From an uncultured Bacteroidota bacterium (GTDB taxonomy: Bacteria; Bacteroidota; Bacteroidia; Flavobacteriales; Flavobacteriaceae): a stretch of 64,000 nucleotides of DNA. The position numbers and the translations under genes were made by a program. The stretch covers positions 74,896-138,895 of the forward strand of contig CACNQJ010000001.1 in the NCBI GenBank assembly GCA_902622575.1, written 5' to 3'. Each line of letters starts with the position of its first letter. Positions within the stretch are counted from its first letter, which is position 1. Positions 1-9,441 of the stretch are shown here, piece after piece. Below the pieces are notes generated by a model that was given only the letters and a program-made list of their open reading frames with translations, searched no databases and had not been told where the DNA came from.

Positions 1-567
1 ATTAGTATTATTAGGATCATAAGTAATTGATGATACCGCCAAGTTTTGTGGTAGTGTTTCATCCACTAGTTCCCACACTGAGTTTGCTTGAGAAATGCTG
101 GTATTTTTAAAAATACCTCCGGAAATACCTCCAGCAAACACGGTTTCATTTGTTGGGTCATTAGGGTCCCACATTATAGCTTTAGTTCTACCACCCACAT
201 TGTATGGACCCCTTTGAATCCATTTTGTTTCTTCATTTTCTGGTTCACCTGGAACTCCAGCAATACGATTTTGTGGATCTCCCATCTGCCCAAGCTCTTT
301 TTGTAAATAAAATAATTTTTCAGGTTCAGTGCGTCCTGTGTAAGGATTCATGGTTAGCTCCCACATTCTTTGAGCATATGCATTGGGTGGGAGTTCCATT
401 TTTTTTCTTTCAGCTTTTGACAACTGGTTTGTCTCTTTAAATGGACTGTTTTTTAGAAATTCAGCATGATTTTTTCTAACTTCATTATAATCAATTTTGT
501 TATAATCATAAATCGCAAATGCTAGGATTGCAATAACTAACGGAAATATATATTTTAGATTTTTCAA
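1..567 (-). CDS. Secreted beta-propeller (BNR/VPS10-like) protein, N-terminal part only
   Basis: The 189 visible codons begin with a hydrophobic signal segment (residues 5-18, then YDYNK), followed by a charged linker and, near residues 118-148, the pattern W.QRGPYNVGGRT followed by DPNDP and VFAGGISGGIF. That pattern is the start of the sortilin/BNR beta-propeller in large secreted Bacteroidota proteins, many of which are exported by type IX secretion. No ATG precedes the signal segment back to the upstream stop, so the start is read as TTG at 565-567; a TAnnTTTG box at 582-589 fits this. The rest lies beyond the window, so any C-terminal sorting domain is unseen. Substrate unknown. Confidence 0.75.
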   Translation of the reverse strand, partial: MKNLKYIFPLVIAILAFAIYDYNKIDYNEVRKNHAEFLKNSPFKETNQLSKAERKKMELPPNAYAQRMWELTMNPYTGRTEPEKLFYLQKELGQMGDPQNRIAGVPGEPENEETKWIQRGPYNVGGRTKAIMWDPNDPTNETVFAGGISGGIFKNTSISQANSVWELVDETLPQNLAVSSITYDPNNTN

Positions 568-581
568 TTTTAAAAAGGTGT

Positions 582-589
582 CAAATTTA
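582..589 (-). promoter_or_regulatory. Putative -7 box (TAAATTTG) for the beta-propeller gene
   Basis: The minus strand reads TAAATTTG, matching the Bacteroidota -7 consensus TAnnTTTG, 14 bases upstream of the TTG start. No convincing -33 TTG is seen at the usual distance. It supports a short leader and the TTG start. Confidence 0.35.
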
Positions 590-644
590 AATAATATTTA
601 CTATAAATAATAGTGTTTATTAAGTTTCAATAACCATACCAAAA

Positions 645-1469
645 TCATATTGACACAGCTCCTTTTATATGTGGATGTGGATTATAGTTTAATATTTCAA
701 AATCTTCGAATTTAAAATCAAAAATATTAGCCACCTTTCTTTTGATAATTAGCTTTGGAAGTGAACGCGTCTCTCTGCTTAATTGAAGTTTAACTTGTTC
801 AAAATGATTTGTGTAAATGTGAGCATCCCCAAATGTGTGTACAAAATCTCCCAAATCAAGATTACAAACATGAGCAACCATATGAGTAAAAAGAGAATAT
901 GATGCAATATTAAATGGAACACCCAAAAAAATATCTGCACTTCTTTGATATAGTTGACAAGATAATTTGTTTTCCGAAACATAAAATTGAAAAAATGCAT
1001 GACAAGGAGGAAGAGCTGCCTTACCATTACTTACATTTTCGCTAAATGATAGTGAGGTATCAGGGATAACGCTAGGATTCCATGCAGAAACAATCATCCT
1101 TCGGCTGTCAGGATTATTTTTTATCATATTAATCATATCTGAAATTTGGTCGATACTATCACCATTCCAATTTCTCCATTGAGATCCATAAACTGGCCCT
1201 AGGTCGCCGTTTTTATCAGCCCATCCATCCCAAATTTTTACACCATTATCTTTTAAATATTTTATATTTGTATCGCCACTTAAAAACCATAGTAATTCAT
1301 AAATTATAGATTTAAGATGTAATTTCTTTGTAGTAACTAATGGGAAACCATCATTTAAATTGAATCTCATTTGATAACCAAAAACACTTTTGGTTCCCGT
1401 TCCAGTTCTATCTTCTTTTAGAGCACCATTTTCCATAACATGGCTGACTAAATCCAAGTACTGTCTCAT
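645..1469 (-). CDS. thyA: Thymidylate synthase
   Basis: 274 residues. Converts dUMP to dTMP using methylenetetrahydrofolate in the cytoplasm. Visible family motifs are the N-terminal EDRTGTGT (dUMP phosphate-binding Arg), the active-site segment [13 protein letters not shown] with the catalytic Cys, the [17 protein letters not shown] segment and the C-terminal [10 protein letters not shown] small insertion before the active site (around [14 protein letters not shown]) accounts for the length over the 264-residue E. coli enzyme and is usual in Bacteroidota. It is downstream of a nucleoside transporter gene on the same strand with a 66-base gap, which fits thymidine nucleotide supply. Confidence 0.97.
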   Translation of the reverse strand: MRQYLDLVSHVMENGALKEDRTGTGTKSVFGYQMRFNLNDGFPLVTTKKLHLKSIIYELLWFLSGDTNIKYLKDNGVKIWDGWADKNGDLGPVYGSQWRNWNGDSIDQISDMINMIKNNPDSRRMIVSAWNPSVIPDTSLSFSENVSNGKAALPPCHAFFQFYVSENKLSCQLYQRSADIFLGVPFNIASYSLFTHMVAHVCNLDLGDFVHTFGDAHIYTNHFEQVKLQLSRETRSLPKLIIKRKVANIFDFKFEDFEILNYNPHPHIKGAVSI

Positions 1470-1535
1470 ACAATTTAAAAGTATAAATATTGATATTTAT
1501 TATACACCTTTTTTTTAAAAAAAAATAAAAAGATA

Positions 1536-2876
1536 TTAACCAATTAACATACCAGCTATTGCTGCAGAAAGCAATGATGCTAAAGCTCCTCCAATCAAAG
1601 CTTTTATACCAAAACTTGCCAAATTTTTTCTCTGGTTGGGAGCCAATGATCCAATACCCCCAATTTGAATACCAATGGACGAGAAATTAGCAAACCCACA
1701 TAGCATGTAAGTAGCCATGATTACAGATTTTTCATATGTTAATTTAATTTGACTCATTGGGTTTTCCAGCTCAGCCAATTGCATGTAAGCTATGAATTCA
1801 TTTATAGATAGTTTAATTCCAAGCAATTGTCCCATTGGCATAATATCAACTGTTGCTACTCCAATTAACCACATAAGTGGAGCGAAAACTACTCCCATCA
1901 AAGCCTCTAATGAAAGACTACTGTATATGGTATTTTGTTCAATTATTGAATTGATTCCAGTCAAATCACCAAATTGAAATAATACATAATTAAACATTGC
2001 CACAAAGGCGATAAAAACCAGTACCATAGCACCTATGTTAACTGCTAATTTTATCCCTTCAATTGTACCGTTTGAAATAGCATCAAGAATATTAGAACCA
2101 GCATTGTAGTCTGATATATTAATATCACTATCTATTTTTTCAGCTTGTGGAAATAGTATTTTTGATATTAGTATTGCTCCTGGTGCTGCCATTACAGATG
2201 CAGTAAGTAAATGTTTAGCAAACTCAATTTTCTTAACAGGATCATCTCCACCTAGAAATGCAATGTAAGCAGCCAAAACTCCACCAGCAACTGTGGCCAT
2301 ACCACCTATCATGACAAGTAGTATTTCAGATTTATTCATTTTAGGTAAGTAGGCTTTAATCAATAGTGGGGCTTCAGTTTGACCAAGAAAGATATTTCCT
2401 ATTACCGATAAGCTTTCAGATCCGGAAATATTTAGAAATTTTGTGTAAAGTTTAGCAAAAAAACCCACCACTTTTTGAATAACTCCAAAATAAAATAACA
2501 ATGACGTTATAGCGGAGAAGAAAATTACAGTAGGTAATATTTCAAATGCCCAAATGTAGCTGTTGGTTTTTGGAGTTAGTAGGTCGCCAAAAACAAATAT
2601 TGTTCCCTCTCTAGTAAAGTCAATAAGTTTAACAAATAGGGCTCCAGCCTTTTCAAAAATAAGCTGAAATAAAGGAACTTTAAGAATTAGAATACCGATT
2701 AGCAACTGACTAAATAACGCCAATAAAATAGTCTTCCAAGCAATCTTATTTTTGTTAGAGCTGTAAACATAAGCAATAAGAATTATTGATGATATTCCTA
2801 AAACTCCCCTAACTATTCCATTCAATGTTAGTCCTGTACTTGGTATAAGCTCTGAGATTAAATTAATTGATGTCAT
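1536..2876 (-). CDS. Concentrative nucleoside transporter (NupC/CNT family)
   Basis: 446 residues, almost entirely hydrophobic helices. Inner-membrane ion-coupled symporter that imports nucleosides. CNT signatures visible: GNIFLGQTEAPLLIKAYLP in the middle, GGMATVAGGVLAAYIAFLGG next, and ICGFANFSSIGIQIGGIGSLAPNQR-like text near the C-terminus (here CGFANFSSIGIQIGG). The length suits bacterial and eukaryotic-like CNTs of Bacteroidota. It lies 6 bases after the bifunctional nuclease gene and 66 bases before thyA, so is probably in the same transcript as etfBA. Exact nucleoside preference and the coupling ion cannot be read from sequence. Confidence 0.93.
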   Translation of the reverse strand: MTSINLISELIPSTGLTLNGIVRGVLGISSIILIAYVYSSNKNKIAWKTILLALFSQLLIGILILKVPLFQLIFEKAGALFVKLIDFTREGTIFVFGDLLTPKTNSYIWAFEILPTVIFFSAITSLLFYFGVIQKVVGFFAKLYTKFLNISGSESLSVIGNIFLGQTEAPLLIKAYLPKMNKSEILLVMIGGMATVAGGVLAAYIAFLGGDDPVKKIEFAKHLLTASVMAAPGAILISKILFPQAEKIDSDINISDYNAGSNILDAISNGTIEGIKLAVNIGAMVLVFIAFVAMFNYVLFQFGDLTGINSIIEQNTIYSSLSLEALMGVVFAPLMWLIGVATVDIMPMGQLLGIKLSINEFIAYMQLAELENPMSQIKLTYEKSVIMATYMLCGFANFSSIGIQIGGIGSLAPNQRKNLASFGIKALIGGALASLLSAAIAGMLIG

Positions 2877-2882
2877 TATTTC

Positions 2883-3449
2883 TTATTTTCTCTGATTGAT
2901 CTCATCTCTAAGTTTAGCTGCTAATTCGTAGTTTTCATCATCAATAGCTTTTGCAATTTTTTTATTTAGTTGTTTGATACTAAAACCTTTAAAACTTTCA
3001 TCAAACTTTTTTTCCTTATTTTTTTCAGTTATTTCTTTCTTTAAAATAATACCTGCTTTTTCTAAAATTTTGTCATAAGTATATATTGGTGATTCAAACC
3101 TTAGTGCCAGTGCGATCGCATCAGACGTTCTTGCGTCAAAAATTTCTTCTTCTTTATCTCTTTCACAAATTATACTTGAAAAAAAAATTCCATCAATAAG
3201 TTTGTGTATTATTACTTGTTTGATTTTAATTTGATAGTTTGCTGCTAGGTTTTTGAATAAGTCGTGAGTTAATGGTCTTGGAGGTTGAATCTCTTTATCT
3301 AGTGCTATTGCTATAGACTGGGCCTCAAATCCACCAATTACAATCGGTAATTTTCTTTGTCCATCAACCTCCTCCAGTATTAGGGCGTATGCACCGTTTT
3401 GAGATTGACTATATGAAATTCTATTAACTGTTAACTCTACTAGGCTCAT
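2883..3449 (-). CDS. Bifunctional nuclease family protein (DUF151) with C-terminal UVR motif
   Basis: 188 residues. Residues 1-135 match the BFN/DUF151 fold: LPIVIGGFEAQSIAIALD, RPLTHDLF and DARTSDAIALALRFESPIY are the hallmark segments. Residues 160-185 (KKIAKAIDDENYELAAKLRDEI) form a UvrB/UvrC-type UVR helical hairpin, a common C-terminal addition in Bacteroidota. Members have RNase/DNase activity in plants and are of uncertain role in bacteria. It sits 28 bases after etfA and 6 bases before the nucleoside transporter, so is likely co-transcribed. Function beyond the family name is not inferred. Confidence 0.88.
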   Translation of the reverse strand: MSLVELTVNRISYSQSQNGAYALILEEVDGQRKLPIVIGGFEAQSIAIALDKEIQPPRPLTHDLFKNLAANYQIKIKQVIIHKLIDGIFFSSIICERDKEEEIFDARTSDAIALALRFESPIYTYDKILEKAGIILKKEITEKNKEKKFDESFKGFSIKQLNKKIAKAIDDENYELAAKLRDEINQRK

Positions 3450-3477
3450 TAAAATAACTTAATTCAAAAATAGAAAA

Positions 3478-4440
3478 TTAGTTATTCTCAGCCTTGAAAG
3501 CTTTGATTTTTTCGTTTAATTCAGGTACGACCTCGAAAGCATCTCCAACAACTCCGTAGTCAGCTGCTTTGAAAAATGGAGCCTCTGGATCACTATTAAT
3601 AACTACCTTAACTTTTGATGAGCTAACACCGGCTAGGTGTTGAATTGCACCCGAAATTCCTATTGCTATATATAAGTTGGTTGAAACAGGCTTTCCAGTC
3701 TGCCCAACATGTTCACTGTGTGGTCTCCAACCAAGATCTGAAACAGGCTTTGAACAAGCTGTTGCTGCCCCAAGTGTTTCAGCTAAATCTTCAATTATAG
3801 ACCAATTTTCTGGACCTTTTAAACCTCTTCCTGCTGATACCACTACATCGGCATCAGCAATAGTAACTTTACCCTGTACTAAATCAATTGAGTTTTGTTT
3901 AATATTACTATTTGAAGCTTTAACTTGAAAGTCAATGATTTCAGGATTGGATGGGTTTTCAATCGTGCTGAAAGAGTTACTTGCAAGACTGATAATTTTA
4001 TTATCTGACAAAATTGAGGCATCACAAAATGATTTATTCGAGAATGATGTTCTTTTTACAGTGAATGGTTCTACATTGCTTGGTAGTTCAACTACATTTG
4101 ATAGGTATCCAGCATCTAGTTTTACTGATAACATCGGTGCCATGTATTTAGAATCAACTCCGCCACCTAAAACAATATGACTTATTGAAAACTTAGTAGC
4201 TACCTGCGACACTACATCAGCATAGGTTTTAGCATCAAAATTGTTTAGAGCAATATCGTTAACTGATATTATTTTGTTAGGCCCATATTTTTCCAAATTG
4301 CTGTGATTATCAATATTAATAGTTAAGACAATAAGTTCTGTGGAAAGTTTTTTTGATAGTTCTTTAGCGTAGGAAACAACCTCAAAAGAGTTTTTTTTTG
4401 GCTTTTTATTTTTTGATTCTATATACGCTAAAATTGACAT
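3478..4440 (-). CDS. etfA: Electron transfer flavoprotein alpha subunit
   Basis: 320 residues. The FAD-binding subunit of ETF, which takes electrons from acyl-CoA dehydrogenases and passes them to ETF-quinone oxidoreductase. The C-terminal FAD domain is clear: VVSAGRGLKGPENW, then GRR-type region replaced by LGWRPHSEHVGQTGKPVSTNLYIAIGISGAIQH, and a final VINSDPEAPFFKAADYGVVGDA. The N-terminal half is the less conserved alpha/beta domain. The gene starts two bases after the etfB stop, an arrangement expected of a heterodimer. Cytoplasmic. Confident assignment from both sequence and pairing. Confidence 0.96.
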   Translation of the reverse strand: MSILAYIESKNKKPKKNSFEVVSYAKELSKKLSTELIVLTINIDNHSNLEKYGPNKIISVNDIALNNFDAKTYADVVSQVATKFSISHIVLGGGVDSKYMAPMLSVKLDAGYLSNVVELPSNVEPFTVKRTSFSNKSFCDASILSDNKIISLASNSFSTIENPSNPEIIDFQVKASNSNIKQNSIDLVQGKVTIADADVVVSAGRGLKGPENWSIIEDLAETLGAATACSKPVSDLGWRPHSEHVGQTGKPVSTNLYIAIGISGAIQHLAGVSSSKVKVVINSDPEAPFFKAADYGVVGDAFEVVPELNEKIKAFKAENN

Positions 4441-4442
4441 AT

Positions 4443-5192
4443 CTATATTACTTTTGCCTCATTGTGTAGAAGATCTATCAGTGTATCAAGATCATTTGAA
4501 TCTACCATTTTGATTTCATTTTTTTCCTCAGGTTTATAAAATTTGTTTGTTGTAGTTTTAGTTTGTATTTCTGGGGGTTCAACAACTTCTAATGGTTTTT
4601 GTCTTGATTGCATAATTCCCCTCATGTTAGGAATCTTTAAATCACTTTCCTCAACAAGTCCTTTTTGGCCACCAATAATTATTGGTAATTTACAGGATAG
4701 GGTTTCTATTCCACCCTCAATTTCTCTGTCAGCAACAACAGTTTGTCCATTAATTTCTAGCTTAACACAATTTGTTATGAAATTTATATTTAAGAGCTCT
4801 GATATCATTCCTGGAACCATAGATCCATTATAATCGATTGACTCTCTCCCCGCAATAATAAGATCATATTGGGCTCCTTCAATGTGATTAGCTATCAGTT
4901 TAGCAACTTGAAAACTATCACTTGCTTTTTTGTTAATTCGAAAAGCTCTGTCAGCTCCAATTGCCAGGGCCTTTCTGAGAACAGACTCATTCTCTTGTTC
5001 ACCAACATTTATAACATCAACATTAGCATCGTTTTGTTCTTTAAACCACATGGCTCTTGTAAGTCCAAATTCATCATTTGGATTGATCACAAATTGGACT
5101 CCATTTGTGTCAAACTCCGTGTCGTTTTCTGTAAAGTTTATTTTTGAAGTTGTGTCGGGAACACAACTAATACAAACCAAAATATTCATCAT
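4443..5192 (-). CDS. etfB: Electron transfer flavoprotein beta subunit
   Basis: 249 residues. Partner of EtfA; binds AMP structurally. Motifs seen: N-terminal ILVCISCVPDT, NPNDEFGLTRA, RKALAIGADRA, DLIIAGRESIDYNGSMVPGMISELL and the recognition-loop region IPNMRGIMQSRQKPL. Two adjacent ATG codons (5190-5192 and 5187-5189) could each serve as start. A TATATTTG -7 box at 5195-5202 immediately precedes the start, giving a near-leaderless transcript. The gene is divergent from pdhB across 87 bases, so beta-oxidation electron transfer and pyruvate oxidation share a regulatory region. Confidence 0.96.
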   Translation of the reverse strand: MMNILVCISCVPDTTSKINFTENDTEFDTNGVQFVINPNDEFGLTRAMWFKEQNDANVDVINVGEQENESVLRKALAIGADRAFRINKKASDSFQVAKLIANHIEGAQYDLIIAGRESIDYNGSMVPGMISELLNINFITNCVKLEINGQTVVADREIEGGIETLSCKLPIIIGGQKGLVEESDLKIPNMRGIMQSRQKPLEVVEPPEIQTKTTTNKFYKPEEKNEIKMVDSNDLDTLIDLLHNEAKVI

Positions 5193-5194
5193 TA

Positions 5195-5202
5195 CAAATA
5201 TA
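5195..5202 (-). promoter_or_regulatory. Putative -7 box (TATATTTG) for the etfB operon
   Basis: Minus-strand TATATTTG matches TAnnTTTG and lies 2 bases upstream of the etfB start codon, implying an extremely short or absent 5' leader. No obvious -33 element at 17-23 bases. Exact consensus match, position unusual. Confidence 0.45.
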
Positions 5203-5260
5203 ATACAATTTATTATGCACGCATAGTATATTTAAAATTTAATTTCTAATTAAATATTCA

Positions 5261-5268
5261 TATTTTTG
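5261..5268 (+). promoter_or_regulatory. Putative -7 box (TATTTTTG) for pdhB
   Basis: TATTTTTG matches TAnnTTTG and ends 11 bases before the pdhB ATG. It lies in the 87-base region shared with the divergent etfB promoter, so the two could be coordinately controlled. Confidence 0.45.
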
Positions 5269-5279
5269 CGTAAAAATAA

Positions 5280-6260
5280 ATGAGAGAAATTCAATTTAGA
5301 GAAGCTATATGTGAGGCAATGTCTGAGGAGATGAGATTAGATGAAACTATTTACCTTATGGGTGAAGAAGTTGCAGAATATAACGGTGCCTACAAGGCTT
5401 CAAAGGGAATGCTTGATGAGTTTGGTGATAAACGAGTTATTGATACCCCTATTTCTGAACTAGGATTTGCGGGCATTGGCGTTGGATCTACAATGACAGG
5501 TAACAGACCTATAATAGAATTTATGACATTCAATTTTGCTTTAGTTGGTATTGATCAAATAATAAATAATGCTGCGAAGATTCGTCAAATGTCGGGTGGA
5601 CAGTTTCCATGCCCAATAGTTTTTAGAGGACCTACTGCATCTGCTGGACAGCTAGCCGCTACGCACTCACAGGCTTTTGAAAGTTGGTATGCAAATTGCC
5701 CAGGTCTTAAGGTAATTGTTCCATCAAACCCTTATGATGCCAAAGGCCTTTTAAAATCTGCAATAAGGGATGACGATCCAGTCATATTTATGGAATCAGA
5801 ACAAATGTATGGTGATAAAGGTCAAGTACCTGATGAAGAATATTTAATTCCAATTGGAGAGGCTGAGGTAAAAAAAGAGGGTAATGATGTAACTGTAGTT
5901 TCTTTTGGAAAAATTTTAAAAGAGGTCTTTAAAGCATCAGAAAAATTATCACAGGAAAATATTGATATAGAAATAATCGATCTTAGGACTGTTAGACCAC
6001 TAGATATTGAAACAATTATTAACTCTGTAAAGAAAACAAACAGATTGGTTATTTTGGAGGAAGCATGGCCATTTGGAAATGTATCAACTGAGATAGCATA
6101 TCAGGTTCAAAATCAAGCTCTAGATTACTTAGACGCACCAATTATCAAAATTAATACAGCCGACACACCAACACCTTATTCACCCGTTTTATTAAAGGAA
6201 TGGTTACCTAACCACAATGATGTAATTAAAGCTGTAAATAAAGTACTTTATAAACAATAA
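5280..6260 (+). CDS. pdhB: Pyruvate dehydrogenase E1 component, beta subunit
   Basis: 326 residues. Transketolase-like half of the thiamine-diphosphate E1 of the pyruvate (or a related 2-oxoacid) dehydrogenase complex. Seen: N-terminal REAICEAMSEEM, MGEEVAEYNGAYK with the ThDP-associated Glu, DTPISELGFAGIGVG, EFMTFNFALVGIDQIINNAAK, THSQAFESWYANCPGLKVIVPS and the C-terminal transketolase domain with DLRTVRPLD and EEAWPFGNVS. It matches the stand-alone PdhB of Flavobacteriia, where the alpha and E2 subunits are encoded elsewhere; no partner subunit is in this window. Substrate specificity for pyruvate is inferred from the lineage. Confidence 0.93.
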   Translation: MREIQFREAICEAMSEEMRLDETIYLMGEEVAEYNGAYKASKGMLDEFGDKRVIDTPISELGFAGIGVGSTMTGNRPIIEFMTFNFALVGIDQIINNAAKIRQMSGGQFPCPIVFRGPTASAGQLAATHSQAFESWYANCPGLKVIVPSNPYDAKGLLKSAIRDDDPVIFMESEQMYGDKGQVPDEEYLIPIGEAEVKKEGNDVTVVSFGKILKEVFKASEKLSQENIDIEIIDLRTVRPLDIETIINSVKKTNRLVILEEAWPFGNVSTEIAYQVQNQALDYLDAPIIKINTADTPTPYSPVLLKEWLPNHNDVIKAVNKVLYKQ

Positions 6261-6265
6261 ATTTA

Positions 6266-6273
6266 TATTTTTG
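6266..6273 (+). promoter_or_regulatory. Putative -7 box (TATTTTTG) for hppA
   Basis: TATTTTTG matches TAnnTTTG in the 32-base gap after pdhB and ends 19 bases before the hppA ATG. No clear -33 box, as the upstream bases are coding. Confidence 0.4.
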
Positions 6274-6292
6274 ACCCCTAAAATTTAAGATT

Positions 6293-8701
6293 ATGAATTT
6301 CAACCCAATTTTTATTCCTATTATATTATCATTACTTGGATTATTGTACATGTTTTTTAAAGCCAAATGGGTAAAAAAACAAGACCCAGGAAATGAGAAA
6401 ATGGTTTCGATTAGTTCTGCCATAAAAAAAGGAGCTCTCGCCTTTTTGAATGCTGAGTATAGGTTATTGTTATTTTTCGTAGTAATAGCGTCTGTTGCTC
6501 TTTTTGGAATTTCTTTAGTGGTTGAAACAACTAGTTGGATGATAATTCCTGCATTTGTAGTTGGTGCAATTTTCTCCGGATTAGCAGGAAATATTGGTAT
6601 GAGAATAGCTACTGACGCAAATAGTAGAACAACACAGGCTGCTAGAACTAGTCTGCCCAAAGCCCTTAATGTTGCTTTTGGAGGTGGAACTGTTATGGGC
6701 TTAGGAGTTGCTGGTTTAGCAGTACTTGGTTTAAGCTTATTTTTTATGTTTTTTATCAACCAGTTTATGAATGATGGTGGAAGTTTTTACGATAATATGA
6801 CTGTCGTACTAGAGGCGTTAGCTGGTTTTTCTTTAGGTGCTGAATCCATTGCTTTATTTGCAAGAGTTGGTGGTGGTATTTACACTAAAGCTGCCGACGT
6901 TGGTGCTGACTTAGTTGGAAAAGTTGAAGCTGGTATTCCAGAGGATGATCCTAGAAACCCAGCTACTATCGCTGATAATGTTGGAGATAATGTAGGTGAT
7001 GTTGCTGGTATGGGTGCAGATTTATTTGGAAGTTACGTAGCTACAGTCCTTGCATCAATGGTTCTGGGTAACTATATAATTAAGGATATGAGTGACTATG
7101 CTTCTGAACAATTTTCCGATCCATTTGGTGGTATGGGTCCAATTTTATTACCATTATTCATCGCGGGTATTGGTATCATTGCCTCAATTATCGGAACACT
7201 ATTTATTAGAATAAAAAATAATGAAGCAAAAGAAGCTCAAGTTCAAGCATCATTAAATACTGGAAACATAATATCAATTTTAATAACATTGGTCTCATGC
7301 TGGTTCTTGATTGATTATTTATTGCCAGATACAATAAATGGTATGAAATTCTTTGGAGAAGGCACTAGAGATATACCAAGTCAAAATATTTTTTACTCGA
7401 CAATTGTTGGACTTGCTGTTGGATATTTAATATCAGCCTTTACTGAGTATTATACTGCACTTGGTAAGCAACCGGTTTTAAACATTGTTCAAAATTCATC
7501 AACAGGAGCTGCCACTAACATTATCGCTGGATTAGCAACTGGAATGAAATCTACTTTTTCATCTGTTATACTATTTGCTTTAGCAATATGGGGAGCTTAT
7601 GAACTGGGAGGCTTTTATGGAGTTGCAATTTCTGCATCAGCCATGATGGCCACTACTGCTATGCAGTTAGCAATAGATGCTTTTGGCCCCATCTCTGATA
7701 ACGCAGGTGGTGTCGCTGAAATGAGTGAACTTCCTAAGGAGGTTAGGGAAAGAACAGATATTTTAGATTCAGTAGGAAATACAACTGCTGCAACTGGAAA
7801 AGGATTTGCAATCGCATCGGCTGCACTAACAGCACTTGCATTGTTTGCTGCCTATGTAACATTTACAGGAATTGATGGTATCAATATTTTTAAAGCAGAT
7901 GTATTAGCAGCCCTGTTTATTGGTGGAATGATTCCTGTAATATTTTCAGCCCTTGCAATGGAATCTGTAGGAAAAGCTGCAATGAAGATGGTGCAAGAAG
8001 TAAGAAGACAGTTTAAAGAAATACCTGGAATTTTAGAGGGTAAAGCTAAACCAGATTATGAAAAGTGTGTTGAGATTTCAACAAACGCAGCTTTGAAAGA
8101 AATGCTTCTTCCTGGAATTATTACAATTGTAACGCCTGTTGTGATTGGATTTGCTATGGGTCCTGAAGCTCTAGGAAGTTATATGGCAGGAGTTGCAGTT
8201 TCTGGTGTTTTATGGGCAATTTTTCAAAACAATGCAGGGGGAGCATGGGATAATGCAAAAAAATCATTTGAAGCAGGTGTTGAAATAAATGGTAAAATAG
8301 AAAAGAAGGGGTCTGAGGCTCATAAAGCAGCAGTTACCGGTGATACCGTTGGAGATCCCTTCAAAGACACCTCTGGTCCTTCAATGAATATATTGATTAA
8401 ATTGACATGTCTGGTTGGTTTAGTAATTGCCCCAATTCTTGGCAATCATGGAGAAAATTCTAGTGTATACAACATTGATAAGAATATAGAGAAAAATGTG
8501 ACTTTAAATATAAATGACGAAAACCCAGACAGAAGTTCATTAACAATAATTACAAAATCTGAAGTTAATGGAGTTGTTACTGAAAAAACAGAAAAATGTT
8601 ACGGTTCACGAGCTGAACTTTTAGTTATGGCTTCTGAGATTTCAGGTGAAGCAGAATTGGTAGATGCCTTTGGTTCTCTGGATATTAATTTAAAAGATTA
8701 A
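6293..8701 (+). CDS. hppA: K+-dependent ion-translocating membrane pyrophosphatase
   Basis: 802 residues, about 16 transmembrane helices. Couples pyrophosphate hydrolysis to H+ and/or Na+ export across the inner membrane. Substrate-binding signatures are intact: [48 protein letters not shown] segment (residues 193-236) and the C-terminal [25 protein letters not shown] carries Ala at the position that is Lys in K+-independent enzymes, so it is predicted K+-dependent. The gate Glu normally in TM6 (DLFESY) is Gly246 (DLFGSY), whereas TM5 has Glu184 in LGAESIALF, as in Flavobacterium johnsoniae-type H+-PPases. The last 80 or so residues (about 725-802) form a polar C-terminal extension. Confidence 0.96.
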   Translation: MNFNPIFIPIILSLLGLLYMFFKAKWVKKQDPGNEKMVSISSAIKKGALAFLNAEYRLLLFFVVIASVALFGISLVVETTSWMIIPAFVVGAIFSGLAGNIGMRIATDANSRTTQAARTSLPKALNVAFGGGTVMGLGVAGLAVLGLSLFFMFFINQFMNDGGSFYDNMTVVLEALAGFSLGAESIALFARVGGGIYTKAADVGADLVGKVEAGIPEDDPRNPATIADNVGDNVGDVAGMGADLFGSYVATVLASMVLGNYIIKDMSDYASEQFSDPFGGMGPILLPLFIAGIGIIASIIGTLFIRIKNNEAKEAQVQASLNTGNIISILITLVSCWFLIDYLLPDTINGMKFFGEGTRDIPSQNIFYSTIVGLAVGYLISAFTEYYTALGKQPVLNIVQNSSTGAATNIIAGLATGMKSTFSSVILFALAIWGAYELGGFYGVAISASAMMATTAMQLAIDAFGPISDNAGGVAEMSELPKEVRERTDILDSVGNTTAATGKGFAIASAALTALALFAAYVTFTGIDGINIFKADVLAALFIGGMIPVIFSALAMESVGKAAMKMVQEVRRQFKEIPGILEGKAKPDYEKCVEISTNAALKEMLLPGIITIVTPVVIGFAMGPEALGSYMAGVAVSGVLWAIFQNNAGGAWDNAKKSFEAGVEINGKIEKKGSEAHKAAVTGDTVGDPFKDTSGPSMNILIKLTCLVGLVIAPILGNHGENSSVYNIDKNIEKNVTLNINDENPDRSSLTIITKSEVNGVVTEKTEKCYGSRAELLVMASEISGEAELVDAFGSLDINLKD

Positions 8702-8706
8702 TTATA

Positions 8707-9321
8707 CTATTTGGCACTGTTTATTTTTGAATCAATTTGTGCAATAATGGACTCGAAATCACTTTGATTTTCTACAAAATCAAGGTTGTCAACATCGATA
8801 ATCAACAGGTTGCTTTTATCATAACTCTGAATCCAGGCTTCGTATCTTTCATTTAATCTGCTTAGGTACTCTATGCTAATAGAATTTTCATATTCCCTAC
8901 CTCTTTTATGAATTTGGTCAACTAGGTTAGGAATGTTACTTCTGAGGTAAATAAGCAAATCAGGATCTTTAACAAATGATTTCAATGTTTTAAATATTGA
9001 TTCGTAATTTTTAAAGTCCCTATTTGTCATTAATCCCATTGACAATAAGTTTGGAGCAAAAATATATGCATCCTCGTATATTGTTCTATCCTGGATAGTG
9101 TCTTTATCTTTATTGGAACAATCAATCATTTGATTGAATCTACTGTTTAGAAAATATATTTGAAGATTAAATGACCATCTTTCCATTCGCTCATAAAAGT
9201 CATCCAAATAGGGGTTTTTTAAGACATCTTCGAAATGAGGCTCCCATCCGTAATGTTTAGCCAACATCCCAGTGAGAGTTGTTTTACCTGCGCCTATATT
9301 TCCTGCAATAGCTACGTGCAT
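8707..9321 (-). CDS. Deoxynucleoside kinase
   Basis: 204 residues. Phosphorylates deoxynucleosides for salvage (dAdo/dGuo/dCyd kinase family). Motifs: P-loop GNIGAGKTT at residues 7-15, the substrate-binding FEDV/NPYLDDFYE region, ERWSFNLQIYFLNSRF, the catalytic QDRTIYEDAYIFA (ERS-like motif) and the lid HKRGREYE. Full length for the bacterial family. It converges with hppA across 5 bases and its start faces the GLPGLI gene across 120 bases. Exact nucleoside preference is not readable from sequence. Confidence 0.93.
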   Translation of the reverse strand: MHVAIAGNIGAGKTTLTGMLAKHYGWEPHFEDVLKNPYLDDFYERMERWSFNLQIYFLNSRFNQMIDCSNKDKDTIQDRTIYEDAYIFAPNLLSMGLMTNRDFKNYESIFKTLKSFVKDPDLLIYLRSNIPNLVDQIHKRGREYENSISIEYLSRLNERYEAWIQSYDKSNLLIIDVDNLDFVENQSDFESIIAQIDSKINSAK

Positions 9322-9441
9322 TTTAGTAACATTCTAAAATAAAACATAAATTTTTAAAATCTAAAAAAGACTTTAGTTTTTTTTAAAAAAAAATATGGCC
9401 TAATTTTTGTTTAAGTAAACTGAACAATTAATTGAAAAAAC

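Noticed and set aside
88..440. Plus-strand open frames at the window start
   Set aside because: They lie antisense to the beta-propeller gene, whose minus-strand frame has a signal peptide and recognisable motifs.
9360..9400. A/T-rich inverted pairing (CTAAA with TTTAG plus T-run) upstream of the GLPGLI gene
   Set aside because: Five A/T pairs only, in very A/T-rich sequence; too weak to call a terminator.
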